Below, in pieces: positions 34,850 to 47,772 of a DNA stretch of 64,000 nucleotides. Source of the DNA: Quercus robur (taxonomy: Eukaryota > Streptophyta > Magnoliopsida > Fagales > Fagaceae); contig NC_065538.1 in assembly GCF_932294415.1 (NCBI RefSeq), forward strand, positions 48,336,843 through 48,400,842, written 5' to 3'. The notes below the pieces were generated by a model. The model was not told the DNA's origin. It was given only the letters and a program-made list of their open reading frames with translations, and did not search any database. The number at the start of each line of letters is the position of its first letter. Within the stretch, counting starts at the first letter, position 1. A program made the translations under genes and the position numbers.

Positions 34850-35990
34850 AGTGAAAGAAAAAGAGAAAAAGAGAGAGAGAAATAGTTAGTGGGTTTTGTT
34901 TCTTTATAGTATAAGTTTTTCTGTGAGCCTGACTTTCAAAAAAATAAAGGGGAATATGGGATGAGTGGGACAAGGAGGAAGACGACTTTGAGAGCAAAAA
35001 CGAGAGGAAGCACAAAGCACATGCAGAGGAACAGTGCTGCCCATTGTAAACTCACAGACCGTGACGGATATTTAAGACAAAGTGAGGGATCATGAGCTTT
35101 AAATTCCCATTATGCCCATATTTATAATATCCCATATTATGAAATGGCCATTTGAGATAAAAATACAGAAAATCATAGTCCACATTCACTATTGTAAACT
35201 CTACTTTGAAATTGTGATTTAAAAAGGCAATTTTAGTACGGTAATGTATAGTGAGTACGCACTAAGAAAATGTGTAGGTAGGGCTTATATAGGAAATGTG
35301 TAGGTAGGGCTTATATATTAATCATGCTCAACTCATTCATAATCCGATGGCTTAAACTATCGAGATAATTAATTACTAAAGTAACGCAACGCGATATACT
35401 CTCTCTTATCACATTGATTTGAATTTAATAATTAAATATTTATTATTATATGAGAAAAGGGAATAACCCATCATTATACTCCCTCTCGAAGTATTAGATT
35501 GTATCACTCCCGCAATGATCTTTAAATTTTGGTCATAGCACTCTGTCTTTGCTCCAAATTTTAGAAACAGGAAAATATTACTAAGAAAAATTAATTAGAA
35601 AAAATTTAAATATAAATTCTTAAATGTTGTAACTTTTAAAAAAGATAAAGAGTCTTATTAACAGTGCCTTTAAGGAATTTGTTAATGAACTATTTTAGGA
35701 AAATTTCAATACAATTTTCATGGAAAATATAAAAGGTTGTAAAAAAAATTAGTTACATTTTTCTTTTCTCATAAAAAGTTTTTAAAATTAGTTCTTAAAC
35801 CAATACTCTTAGGACATTTGTAAACTTTTTCCAAAGATAAAATGGTCTATTTTGCACTAACCAAAACAGCTACATGATTGAAATTAAGTTACAATCCATA
35901 AGAATTTAAAGAAATTAAGTTAATAAAATCCTTGTTTAAAATAGTCTTCATTAATTTTTCACCTTATTTGATAAATAACTAGAAAAGAAC
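34850..35990. other. Upstream region of the ARM gene
   Basis: CT/GA-rich leader just 5' of the ATG (34850-34900), then AT-rich DNA. A 24-bp direct repeat (aaatgtgtaggtagggctta...) stands at about 35268-35291 and 35293-35316. No other gene. Confidence 0.5.
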
Positions 35991-36006
35991 ACATAATTAG
36001 GCAGTT

Positions 36007-36343
36007 TTTTTTTTTTTTTTTAATGTTTTGAGAAAAAAGAATGCTTATATTAAATAAAGATGACTAAGTTAGAAATAACTGGTGGTGGAACATCCTCCAT
36101 TCACGCAACAAAGTTAGAGATATGAAAAGCATACCGAGCAAGACTATGAGTAACTTTATTATCTTCTCTCTTAGTATGAGAATAATATAATTGATTAAAC
36201 AGTCTAGAACAGAAACGAACATCTTCAATTAACAGAAATGAACATCTTCAATTAACAACCCATCCAAATGCAAAATATCCTTATCAAGTTGCAAAGCTGA
36301 CAAAAGAGACTGGGAATCACCCACAAAAACAACGTTGGCAAAT
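36007..36343 (-). mobile_element. Short LINE 3' end with 16-bp TSD
   Basis: acataattaggcagtt is found on both sides (35991-36006 and 36344-36359). The insert begins on the plus strand with a T run (poly(A) of the minus strand) and its body matches the 3' end of the LINE at 24746 (shared words gtggaacatcctccattcac / gtgaaacatccttcattcac, gagcaagactatgag / gagcaagattattat). An internal 26-bp tandem repeat (aacgaacatcttcaattaac, 36216-36257) is present. Confidence 0.85.
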
Positions 36344-36359
36344 ACATAATTAGGCAGTT

Positions 36360-37117
36360 GATTTGTTAAATAAATGATTAGAAAAAGAACACATAATTCT
36401 CCTAAAATAATGTTTTAAAGATTTCGTTTAACTAAATCATTGAACCAAAAATATCAACTATTTGCACCAAAGTAAAAGGCAAAACAAAAGTACTAAATGC
36501 ATCCACTATCTTTTACAAGCCAAGTGTACACATTAAATGAATCTACACAAATAATTATATTCATTTCTAAATGTAAGAAAAAATATTGACAAAAATATTA
36601 AATGTTCATTAAATAATGTCACAAAGAATTCGTTTGTAATCCCACTTATTTAAAATCAAGATTAATTAATCTTGGTTTAGGTGTGAGCCACAGTTATGGC
36701 ATGTGAATGAGAATCAAGGGCATTAGCATTGATTTTCTCGCGAAGCATCATAGATTTTTTGTCATCATATTGATTACAGATTATAGACGTGGCATGCATA
36801 CCACGAAATAGCATCATAGATTTTTCCTTTTCTATTCTCAACCACGTTCTCGAAAGCATGGTGATTGATTGTCAAGATTTCTTAGCAAGAAGGGTGAAAT
36901 CACCGTTCATATATGATGATGATCCGCTTAAAATTGTTTATACCACACAAATATAATAAGCTAAGAAATGAAATCATTCAATCGATCTTGCTAATTTCAA
37001 ATGGAATAGCTAAGTTACAAACCCTGTTGCATAATGTAGCACAGATCTTTGGTCACGGGCAGAGAAAAAAAAAAGTGACATTTTACTTTTTAGTCTTGGA
37101 TTGATAGTTTTTTCAAC
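36360..37117. other. AT-rich spacer
   Basis: No gene. A small repeat of catagattttt with accompanying text (36746 and 36815) is the only structure noticed. Confidence 0.5.
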
Positions 37118-37540
37118 TTATTTTACCATTTGATTCATAAACTCATTTTTTATGCATTATTTTAAACTACAAAAACTTAAATTTAAACAATTGATTGATG
37201 ACATAACTATTAATCTTTAATCACCTTAAAATTTTGTAAGGTTGGAGAATATACGAAGATAATATAATTTAACGGTGGATTTGTCAAAATTTGCATTCAA
37301 TTAAAAAATATTAAATGGCGTAACATTACTTAAAGTTACATTAGATGTAACTTGAACCCAACTCAATATATATATCAAATCCACCATTAAATTATATTAT
37401 TTTCGTATATTCTCTATACTTGTAAAATTTCAAAGTGATCAAAGATTAATAGCTATGTCATTAATCAATTGTTTAAATTCAAGTTTTTGTAGCTTAAAAT
37501 AATGCATAAAAGATGAGTTAATAGATTGAATAGTAAATAA
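37118..37540. repeat. Long inverted repeat, arms about 165 bp
   Basis: The left arm (37118-37283) and right arm (37377-37540) are reverse complements over their whole length, with scattered mismatches; the loop is about 93 bp. Shared words include tttatgcattattttaa and ggtggattt. Part of it (37255-37345) recurs in direct orientation at about 37590-37680. This is a foldback MITE-type structure; a transcript would form a long hairpin. Confidence 0.85.
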
Positions 37541-37699
37541 CATCCAATTAACACGAAAATTGGCATGAATGTTAAGAACATATAATTCAACAGTGGGATT
37601 TTCAAAATATGAATTCTATAACAAGTTATTGGATGGTATAACATTACTTAGAGTTACATTAGTTGTAACTTGAACCCAGGAATATTTTGGATACAATTT

Positions 37700-38146
37700 T
37701 TTAGATAGAGACAACAACTTATTGGTTCTTATCAATTTTTTAGATAAAATAATAATAAGTTTTTTAACAAAACATGCAACATGCATCTACACTTATTGTT
37801 ACATTATCAATTTCTTTAAATAATGTAACAATAAATATTTTAACAAAACATGAAACATGCTTTTTAGATAAAATAACAATTTTAACAAAACATGTGACAT
37901 GCATCTAAAGTAACAATAAGTGTTTTAACAAAACATATAACATACATCTAACTTTCAGTTGACAGAGACAATAACCTATTTGTTCTTATCAATTTCTTTA
38001 GACAAAATAACAATAAGTGTTAAAAAAAAAACATGTAACATGCATCTAACTTTTGGTTGATAAAGATAACAACTTATCTATTCTTATCAATTGCTTTAGA
38101 TAAAATAACAATAAGTGTATTAGCAAAACATGCACCATGGTCTTTC
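37700..38146. repeat. Degenerate minisatellite
   Basis: About four to five uneven copies of a unit built from ttcttatcaatttctttaga, aaaataacaataagtgtt and aacaaaacatgcaacatgca. Copies vary in length through internal deletions. Confidence 0.75.
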
Positions 38147-38249
38147 CAGCTAAAAATCTATTATCAAAATTTCAAAACTTATATATATTCACCAATGGTC
38201 TTTCCATATAATCTCTCTTGCATCCCACATTTGTTTTTTGTTTTTTTGT

Positions 38250-38439
38250 TTTTTTTTTCAAGTTGCAACTTACACATATGTATTTGTATTAGAATTATTT
38301 ACATTTTGCATAGATTCATGGGAGTTGATAAATTTATATGATGCTCTTTTTTTTCAAGTTGCAACTTACACATATGTATTTGTATTAGAAAGATTTACAT
38401 TTTGCATAGATTCATGGGAGTTGATAAATTTATATGATG

Positions 38440-38441
<2 letters not shown>
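38250..38441. repeat. 96-bp tandem duplication next to (CT)n
   Basis: The unit starting tttttttttcaagttgcaac is present twice (about 38250-38345 and 38346-38441), nearly identical, followed by a CT run at 38440-38466. The matching repeat in a plus-strand frame is a by-product. Confidence 0.9.
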
Positions 38442-38472
<31 letters not shown>

Positions 38473-38614
38473 TTCCTAATAAAAACTACTCTCATTAATT
38501 ATTAAAATAATTTTTTATTAATTGTTACGAAATGTTTTCTCAAATAAAGAGATAAAATTATCAATAGTTTAATTTGCATAAAACTTTATCATTTAAATTC
38601 TGTTTAAACTAAAA

Positions 38615-39103
38615 GGGTATGTTTGATACACTAAATGGGAATTACGACAGGAATTGTAATATTTATTACTGGAAATAAAATGTGTTGTAATGTAATAACT
38701 AAGCCTATTCATTAATTTGATTGTGAGTTATAACATTAGAATGAAACTTAACATTTATTTTAGGAAATTTCTTACTCATACAATTATGTTTCCTTAAAAA
38801 TTGTTATTTTTAAATTTAAGAGAGATATGTGTTATTTTTTATGATTTTTTATTTTTATAACTATTAGATATATATGGAAAGCTTGTTTACTTGGAAATAT
38901 ATTTAGTTTTAAAATTATTGCACTTACTAAGGAATAGCTAATATAACTTTTTAAAAATGAATAGTTATTCCTCATTTTGAAGAATAACTATTCATAAGGA
39001 ATGATTATTCCTTGTAATAAAAACATAACCAAACTAAAGAATAACTAAACCATAAGAATAACTATTACATTACAGCGCTTATTACAGTCTACCAAACATG
39101 CCC
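38615..39103. mobile_element. MITE with GGGYATGTTTG ends
   Basis: The left end GGGTATGTTTGATACAC and the inverted right end GGGCATGTTTGGTAGAC form imperfect terminal inverted repeats about 490 bp apart; the inside is AT-rich with no ORF. No clear TSD, so the superfamily is open. Confidence 0.6.
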
Positions 39104-40541
39104 AAAGTATATTATAATTTTTTTTTAACTTCCTTCCCAAGAAAAAAAAAATTATTCTTAACTGAAATCTAGAAACTCACACAACACCCCACATTCCCCC
39201 CCCCCCCCCCCCCCGCCGCCGCAAGTTGCATCTTATATTTTATTAATTATTTTATTAATTGTTAGGATATATTTCCTTGATTCAAGGGATAAGATTTAAT
39301 TATAATTTAATTTAATTTAACTAAAACCTTGAAATCATATTGCACCCCACATTTTTGTTTAATTTAATTTTTTTTTTCAAGTTGTATATGATAGTTTTGA
39401 TATAACGAATTCATCTTTCTTATTGTTATTTGTTTCTAAATTTTCATGTATGAATATTATGTCAAAGGAAATCTATTATAAAGAAGCAAAATAAGGGATA
39501 CCCATTTAAGTTCTTAGTTTCTCTTAGGCAAGTTATTTATTTATTTTTTTAAATTCTCAACTTTTGAACTATTTTGTGTGTTTTAGGTTTTGGTTATTCT
39601 ATGTATTTAGTTTGTAAGTGTTTTGATTTTTTTCAATTGACTATCATTACTAAAAATCTAGTTCAAAACATGGCTTTCATGTGATGTAGTGTAATATGAT
39701 TTCAAGTTACTTTTACTTATTGATTGTTAAGACTTTATCAATATTTATCTATTTTAAAATTTTGTTTGTGCTTTGTGTTAATTTTTTAGTATGCGAAATT
39801 CTTCCCATGTCCTTTTAGATCATATAATTTAAGGTTGCTATGAAATTTTTCATGACTATATTTCTTCAAAAGTCTAAAACTAAATTTAAGTTAGAACTCC
39901 TTCTATATCCTTTTAGATCATAGATAATATTTGGCTAAATTAGATCCATCGGTCCAAATTCCTATGTAAGTCTATCTTTACTTAACTTCTTTTTCATTTT
40001 TTTTTTTTAAGTTTAGAAATTTGGATTGTTTTTCATTAATGAACTGAGATTTTGGTTTGATGTTTTCAAATGTTTTAAATGTTAAATTTATTATTTTTTC
40101 ATGTGTAATATTAATATATGTGTTCTTAAAGATTGAAGCACAATATAATTATAGACATTACTAAAGTTGTGTAAGTTAGGGTGCTAACCATTTGAATAAA
40201 ATCAATACTAAAACAAATGATTTAAATATCAAAATAAGACTTAAAAATGAAATTTCTTTTAAGTGTATATATACAATTGATTTTTTAATCTTAAGTTTGG
40301 AGTTAATTATTTTAGGAAAACCTTATTTATGCAAGTATTAGAAAAGATTTAACTGCTTGAGTTCAAATCACTCTCTTCATTAATAAAAAAGGAATTATAA
40401 TTAAAAAAAATTTATTGAACATTTTAATTAGAGATATTATATAAGGAAAATATACAAAATTATGCATTTTATATAATAATAATAATCATTCATTTAGCTA
40501 GAAATGAGTTCTAAAATTATGTAATAATAACTCATTTAGTT

Positions 40542-40634
<93 letters not shown>

Positions 40635-41235
40635 TAAAAAAATTGAGGACTAAAGTTGTTCAACACAAGGGATTTTCACTAGTAGTTTATATAAGTCCAA
40701 ATTTTTATAAGGTATAAAACATGAAAGCACAACTCACCAACCCAACCCAATCCAACCTAATTTGTGTTTGGAATTTCTCAACCTGACCTTATTGTCTTAG
40801 GATGAAAAAACTCTTCAACATGACCCATGTACACTCCTAATATTGATAACATACATGGGATTAGTTAAAGGTTTAATAAGGATGTAATTGCATATCCTTA
40901 AGTGTATTTATCTAATTGATCAAAAGAGAAGCGGTTTCTAAAATAACTTCTACTTTGATGGGTAAGTAGAAATTAAGTTGTACAAGGAAACTAGTCATCT
41001 CTATCCATACAAGATATTCTATTTTCCATCACACTAACTAAATTTAAAAAGAAGGGTTGAAGAGAGAGAAAGATATCCTATTAAGAAATTAAGTTTCCTT
41101 AACCAAAGACTGTATCTTGTGAAAAATCCAACAATGGATATAGGTCAGTTCCAAATTTATTCGATTATGTTTTTATGTACTTGTGAAATTCATTATTGTT
41201 CTAGATCTTGGAATTAATGTAGTTGTTTTGTTTAC
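39104..41235. other. AT-rich intergenic DNA with microsatellites
   Basis: No gene. A poly-C run is at about 39198-39214; a right-end-like hAT-MITE remnant (ggttg-type words ending gtacactccta) lies near 40730-40838. Confidence 0.55.
40549..40634. repeat. (CT)33(AT)10 compound microsatellite
   Basis: An uninterrupted CT tract (40549-40614) runs into an AT tract (40615-40634). Confidence 0.95.
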
Positions 41236-41391
41236 GTCTACAACATTTTTACAACAAATCATAGGTGGTTAGATGTTATTGGTTCAAATTTCAAACTAAC
41301 GCTAAGATTACTTTTTTGTCCCAACAATAACAACTAGTAACAACTTGCCACTTAGGATTTGTTGTAAAAATGTTGTAGAAATGTTGTAGAC
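41236..41391. mobile_element. Short MITE with TACAACATTTTTACAACAAATC ends
   Basis: The left end ctacaacatttttacaacaa is matched by gatttgttgtaaaaatgttgtag inverted at 41356-41378, followed by a partial repeat of the end (aaatgttgtagac). About 156 bp in all. A diverged relative, ctacaacattttcg...catttgttgtgg, is at about 59470-59635. Confidence 0.75.
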
Positions 41392-42203
41392 ATATCATTT
41401 CTCTTCCCATAAAAGTAGTATTAAAATTTTCCTAAAATGGTTTATTAAAAAATGCCTTAAGAGTACCCATTAACATGACCTTTTTCTTTTTTAATAAGGA
41501 AATTAATATTATTAGTTGTTAATAGCCTAACAACATAAAGAAATTTACAAACATAACATAGATTGATAAAATCATATCATTTAACTATAGAATAAAAGTT
41601 GAATTCTAGAAGTTAGGTTACGCCAAGTAGCTATCTTTTCGATCAGTGAAAAGTGACTACCCTCTTATTAATTATAAAATTATTTTATCTTATTAATTGA
41701 GAGGATAGTTTAATTTATCTAAAAACTCTTTTAGCTAAGTTTTAAGAAGTTAAAAATTATATTGCAATTAAAATTATTTATCTTATCAATTATTAGTATA
41801 GTTAATTTAGGTAAAACTCAATCATCTAGGTTTTAAATATTTAAAATTCTTCTCCAATCAAAATTCTATTAGCGAAATTTTCAATAGGTTTAAAGTAAAA
41901 TAAAATATTTATTTAAATTATTTATCATAATTATTTAAATATAATTAAATTTGCACGACATACCATACATATTGGTATGATAATATAATAAATTTGATAA
42001 TATTTGTAAAATATATTTCTTCTTTTACATGAAATTGATATTTGATACATGATTAAAACAATGTCAAGTTATGATTCGTGTAACATCGCTTACACATTGT
42101 TTTATTGCCACAATATTTATTGTGCACCAATCATAATATACCACCCTAGCAATTTTAATTTTTTATGGTCATATTATTCTATATTATATATACTGGTGAA
42201 CTC

Positions 42204-42234
<31 letters not shown>

Positions 42235-45200
42235 AAAGAGAAATATATATGATAGGTAAATTTTAGATACAATAACTCATATGTAATACATTAAGTTTCC
42301 CAATTAAATTCGAATAAATAATTGTATTGAACTTAAATTATTTTTAAAAAAGATAATATTATATTTTTTGTACTTGGTCAATAAAATCAAAATTTTGAAT
42401 TTAATTCTTCTCAATTTTTTTTGTTTTTTGAATTTAATTAGTATCTAAGTTTTGAATACAATTGGCTTACTATTAATACGGAAAGGCTGCGTGTCACTGT
42501 TCTTGACTTAATGGCTCATTGACATGAAGGGATTATTCAAATTTTAGGCCAAATTCATTTATACAAAAGAAAGAAAGAAAGAACAAAATTAAAAAAACCG
42601 TCACATCTTTAATAGTCCATGTGGTTGATTTGTGTGATGCCTTTAAGAGCCGCCAACGTGAATCTGAATGAAAATAATTGAACAAAGTTTTAGCATCCTA
42701 CATGCTCCATTTGCACATAGATAAGAATTGCCTCACACACACACATACGAAATAAAATTTGATCCACAAAAAATTGGATTAACAATATAATTAAAATTGT
42801 AGCCGTGCCTACCATTTTAGTCAAGAATCTACTCGGCACATTGAGTCTTTGATTAGTGCACCAGTTTGTGAACCAGATTACCATTATTGACCCAACTTTC
42901 ACTATATAAAAAATAAATAAAAAATAAAAAATCTTGGGTATGAGTTTTGGGTGGAGTTCTTTAACTAGACCTTTCGATTTTGTGCTATTATAATTTCACG
43001 TCATACACCACTATACTTCTATCTATCCATTACAATTTTTTCACGTGTGAAATAGTTTACTACAACAAGAGAGAAACGGTTTATGGCTAAAGGTTCTTTT
43101 GATTAGGCGTTTTAGGATCATAAAAAAGAATTTTAAAACTTAAAATTTATTTTGCAATCATAACTCCTCGTAACTTTTATACAAACACCGATTTTTAACT
43201 TAAAATACAATTTTCTAATAATTTATACAAACACATCCTAATAAACCTGGACTTGTTGAAGCCAAAAAAAAGAAAAAAAAAACACACACAAAAAGGAATG
43301 GTGCTTGTATGATGTGTACCACCACCATCATCCTTACACTTTGATAGTGACTCTTTTAGATTCATCTTATCTTCTTCTCACATGTCAAAATTCTGTAGTT
43401 TGATAACAACTTGGTTAATTCCTTATTCATTAAAAAGAAAAAAGAAAAAAAAAACTTGGTTAATATTTTTTTTTTTCCCTTTGTAATGGCTAGGATGTAT
43501 TTAAAAATTAAAAATTCACTTTTATTCTCAGCCTTTTGTATCATAATGTTTTTTAACTTTTACAATTACTTGATAATTGCACCGTGTAATTTTTGCATGA
43601 GATCCAAATCATTGTTTTTTATCAAAGTATCTCACAAATGTTTTTAAATGAATTAGCATCCTTTAGAGTTTGTAGAATCCATTGTGAAATTCCTAAAATC
43701 TTATCTATCTATTTATTTTAAAATTAGTAGATTGAATTTTATTATATCAATAATAATTTGGTTATAAACCAAAATTGTGATAGTCTATGTTTTCTTTTAA
43801 ATGTTAATAAGTTATAAAATTTAATCCACTCATTTAAAATGAATAAATAGGAATTTTAGAAATTTCATAATAAAGAAAGTTCTTTTAAGAATTCTAAAAG
43901 ATCTTAAATAGTTTTGAAATTTGTTCCTTTTTATTTGAAGACTTTATTCTAGTCAAGATTTATCTAGAAGTACACATAAGCTTAAGCTCACCTTATCATT
44001 TGCCAAGCCTCAGCAAGCAGCAGCTTTTTCTCCATTTTTCCTATTCTTTTCTAAATGTTGGTATGGTAATTTGGTAAAGCGACCCATCAGGGCATCACTT
44101 ACAAATCATGATTGATTGTATTTTGTTTTTTTCCCCGTCGAAGAATGAACACAAATGACACAACAATTCACTTCTATTTTTACTGGTTGATTTGATAATG
44201 ATACATGATCATGTACAGGCATGTTAATGAAAGAGGGTTTTACATGTTACCTTCTGAAGATCTGTATACCTATAAATTGAACTGTCTTCAAGAGGTGAGA
44301 ACTAGATATCAGTATCATATTCAAAAAGTGGGGGGAAGAGTGCGTTTGGCAACAAATTATAAGCTAGGTTTTTTTGCTTAAATAATCTACTATTTGTGGG
44401 TCTCACATTACTTTTTGTATCAGCTTTATTTCAAATAATCTAACTATTTTTTTGAAAATAAGCTAGTATTTTACTTTTTGTCTCACTTATATAAATAAGC
44501 AATTCCCAAACTGACACGTGTGTGGTGCTCTAACTCATTCAATGATCATGCCTTAGTACTGGCAAAATCTTTTCATTGGCAGTGATAGTGCCTAGACTAG
44601 CAAACCATATCAAATTGAGGCATTAGCAATGTGCCTATCGGCATAATTGCAATAAGGTGCCAGGTGTTGCTTCAGTGAATTCACAATACAGTATTATGTG
44701 GACACTCCACTAATGTATAAGCAGAGGTGGAAGTAGCAGTCAGATGATAATAATTGTCAATTTCAACAACTAACAAGTGCACTGCCAAAGGATAGAGCAT
44801 TTGATAGGGTGACATTACCCCAGTGACCATGTTAGTATGATGGATTTTTAGACTCTTTCACCCTATCACACATAATTTTGCAAAACCCACTAGCTCAACT
44901 TTTTAGAGGTGCACTTTAAGTCTCTTCCAAATCCTACCCTTTTTAAAAATACTGCTCCTTTTTTCTGCCTTTTGAAGCTTCCCTCGAAATTCTATAATAT
45001 ATTATATATGCATGCCAAGTTGTGTTATCACAATTTGGAGCAAGTTCACTTCGTGCTTCACGGGAATGAAGTATTATTCAAGTTTATCGTTGACCACTCC
45101 ATTTCCAATTTTCAAGTCATTGTGCAAAGTAAACGTTTGAATTGGTGTTTTGGTAGCCAAGCTCTGGCTTGCCAACTTCAGCCAAATGTTGGAACACAAA

Positions 45201-46011
45201 TTTAAAGTCATGGTCAAACACACAGTAAAGTAGTTCTGTGATTTGTTTTAGCAAATTTTTTGATGTTGTTTCTGAAAATTTGACACAATCACCTGCCGTG
45301 TGGTCAAACTATCATATTGTTGCTATGATGCCCTCTTTAGGTTGAAAACCACTGAGACAGAATTATAGAAGCACTCTTGGCTTGCCAGAAACTTTACAAT
45401 TACTTGTAAAATACACCAACTAGGTAGTCCAAGACACAAATTTCACAAATTTAGGCAGGGATCAAATCAAATGGTGCTGCTGGCTTGTTCAAAGCTGCCA
45501 AACTGAAGTTTAATTTTCTATGTGAGAGTATATGGGAAAATGGAATTAAGAAGTTCCACTAAAACTTACCAAAAGGCTGTGTTTGCATTGCCCAATAAAC
45601 ATATAGGCATATAGCAAAACAGAATTCATGATGATTTTTGAATTTGAATGGCTTTGTTTTTTTGTTTTAAAAAAGCCATTTGCAGATTAAACAAAGGATT
45701 ACCTTTAGTCACAAGTCTTTCAGATCTTCATGACTAGATTTGGAGACAAAAATGTGCAAGTCTTGCTTAAAGTTGAAGTTAACCTTCTGGGGTCTACCGG
45801 ACCCATAATAATGATGGTCCCATTTACTATGTATTTTCTGCCTATGATTAATTTCATGAGAATTGAGATCCTATTACTTCTAGCGCAGTCCTGATTAGCG
45901 ACCAAAAAAGTATATTATTGCTAATTGACCAGCCATGTGGTTTACAGTTTTCTCATTTCTGTAACAGAAAAAAAAAATAATAATAATAAAAAAGCTTTCT
46001 CATTTCTGAAG
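41392..46011. other. AT-rich intergenic DNA
   Basis: No gene supported. A poly-A run is at 42207-42232; a MITE-like stretch with GTGCGTTTGGCAAC at one end and CCCAAACTGACAC at the other lies at about 44338-44517. Open frames here are short and show no domain. Confidence 0.5.
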
Positions 46012-46020
46012 AAAAAAAAA
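46012..46020 (-). terminator. Pol III T9 terminator of tRNA-Gly
   Basis: Nine A's on the plus strand, i.e. nine T's on the minus strand, begin six bases beyond the tRNA 3' end. Confidence 0.9.
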
Positions 46021-46026
46021 CTTCAA

Positions 46027-46097
46027 TGCACCAGCCGGGAATCGAACCCGGGTCTGTACCGTGGCAGGGTACTATTCTACCACTAGACCACTGGTGC
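46027..46097 (-). tRNA. tRNA-Gly (anticodon GCC)
   Basis: The minus strand gives a 71-nt cloverleaf. The 7-bp acceptor stem GCACCAG/CTGGTGC is perfect and followed by the unpaired discriminator A. The D arm holds the A box (TGGTCTAGTGGTAGAAT), the anticodon loop is CTGCCAC with GCC as anticodon, and the T arm has GGTTCGATTCC as B box. No intron, no mismatches in stems. A T9 run follows. It reads GGC and GGU glycine codons. It stands alone, in AT-rich DNA, with no other tRNA nearby. All features agree with a working gene. Confidence 0.97.
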
Positions 46098-46459
46098 TTT
46101 GTTGTTTGACTTCCTTATACTATGATTAAATATATTTAAATTTAAAAAACAGATGCTAAGATAATTTTTGTTTCCTCTCATGCAAATTCCAGGACTCTTT
46201 AACGCAAAATTGAGGACACAGATCTTCATGAACAGATAAGTTCATAGCAACCCCAAACTCGACTTTATTTTACCAAGACAAGCATCAAAATATTTAAGAA
46301 CCTAATCCATGCTATGATCACTCCGCACTGATCTTTTAAAAATCTCTGATTCACAAAGTAACTAGAGGGGTTGGGAGGGGTAAAAACCCCTTGCACTATA
46401 GTTCATACTCAAAGTAAGAAGTGTCTATCCGTATTTAATGGTCTTTATACCTATCATTA
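46098..46459. other. Spacer between tRNA and hAT element
   Basis: AT-rich, no gene or repeat recognised. It contains the upstream flank of the tRNA. Confidence 0.6.
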
Positions 46460-46467
46460 GTGACGGG

Positions 46468-47554
46468 TAGGGGTGTCAATTCGGGTTAGCGTGTCGGATT
46501 CATGTCGTGTCGAGGTAGGAGTATTAGACTAAATGACTCAACCCTAACCCGACCCATTTAATAATCGTGTCAGAATCCTTCAACCCTAACCCGACCTGTT
46601 AATAAGACGGGTTGACCTGACCCAACTCATTTGACACGTTTAATAAACGAATCGTGTTGGGTTGACACGAATGTAACACAACCCATTTCAACTTGCATAA
46701 TATTAAATATAACATCCATCTATAATTTTTTTTTTTTTTACATTCCAAAAACCAGTGCATACACTTTAAGTCTTCGACTCACATTCAAAATAATATAGTT
46801 CAATAAAAATATAACATTCATCTAGAAATAAGTTCTTTACACTCCAAAAGAAGTGCAACACTTCACCCCAAATTCAAAATAACATAGTTTAACAAAAATT
46901 AAATAACATAGTTCAACAAAAATATAATATCCTTGGAACTCGCCAAATGCTAAGTATCAATATTGAAAGAATTTGAGCAAATAGTAGACTAATCCTGACT
47001 ATGACCACGATTATCATCCATAGATTCTTTGTTGATGTCCAAGTTCATAACATCTTCCACAAGCTCATCCAATTTTATTTGTACAAGTTCTATGCCAAAA
47101 AAAAAAAAAAAGTATTAGTAGTTACAAATTATGATCATGCCTCAACAGTTTTACAAGAACTAAATAATAATAATGTAAGCGTAATAATAACTAATGAAAC
47201 AAATAAGATTACCTTTCTCATTTGTAATTACTTACTTTTCTTTTTAAATTTAAAATATATGTTGGATATAAAAGGTATTTGACAAATCTAAAATAAAATA
47301 ATTATTTATTTGTTATACAAGTTAAACGGGTTGTGTTAAGTGGGTCATTTCGGGTTTGACACAAATAAATTGGCGTGTCAAACGTGTCTATTCCGGGTTA
47401 CGCAGGTTGACCCGCTTATGACATGTTTCTTATCATGTCGCTTTCGAGTTGACCCGTTTATGACCCAAACCCAATAAGGCCCAACCCTAACCCGAAAAAA
47501 ACTGTGTTAGGTTCGTGTCGTGTTCGCGGGTTGGGTCAAACATTGACACCCCTA
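46468..47554. mobile_element. Non-autonomous hAT element with perfect TIR and TSD
   Basis: The left end TAGGGGTGTCAAT and right end ATTGACACCCCTA are exact inverted repeats of 13 bp. GTGACGGG stands on both sides (46460-46467 and 47555-47562), an exact 8-bp TSD, the hallmark of hAT. The 1087-bp inside is rich in subterminal words such as gggttgacc and cgtgtc in both orientations, likely transposase-binding repeats. No transposase is coded, so it depends on another copy. Confidence 0.95.
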
Positions 47555-47772
47555 GTGACGGGTCAAGATTTTAGTTCGGGCGACAAAATTAAAAGGCAAT
47601 ATAAAGTAAAGAGTTCGAATTTGGAAAGGATGGGGTGTAAAACCCATGTTTTACACTATCCAATAAGTGATTACCACATCAGCATTTTACTTAAAATTCA
47701 ATATATCCTACCACACCTAATAATATCTCAATAAATTCCCAATTTGGTTGAATTTATATATGGGTATTAGAA

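Noticed and set aside
38057-38498. Two overlapping plus-strand frames with a repeated peptide
   Set aside because: The repeat comes from a 96-bp DNA duplication in AT-rich sequence; no gene context or domain.
44909-45205. Plus-strand frame of 98 codons
   Set aside because: No recognisable motif, no splice or promoter context; chance frame in intergenic DNA.
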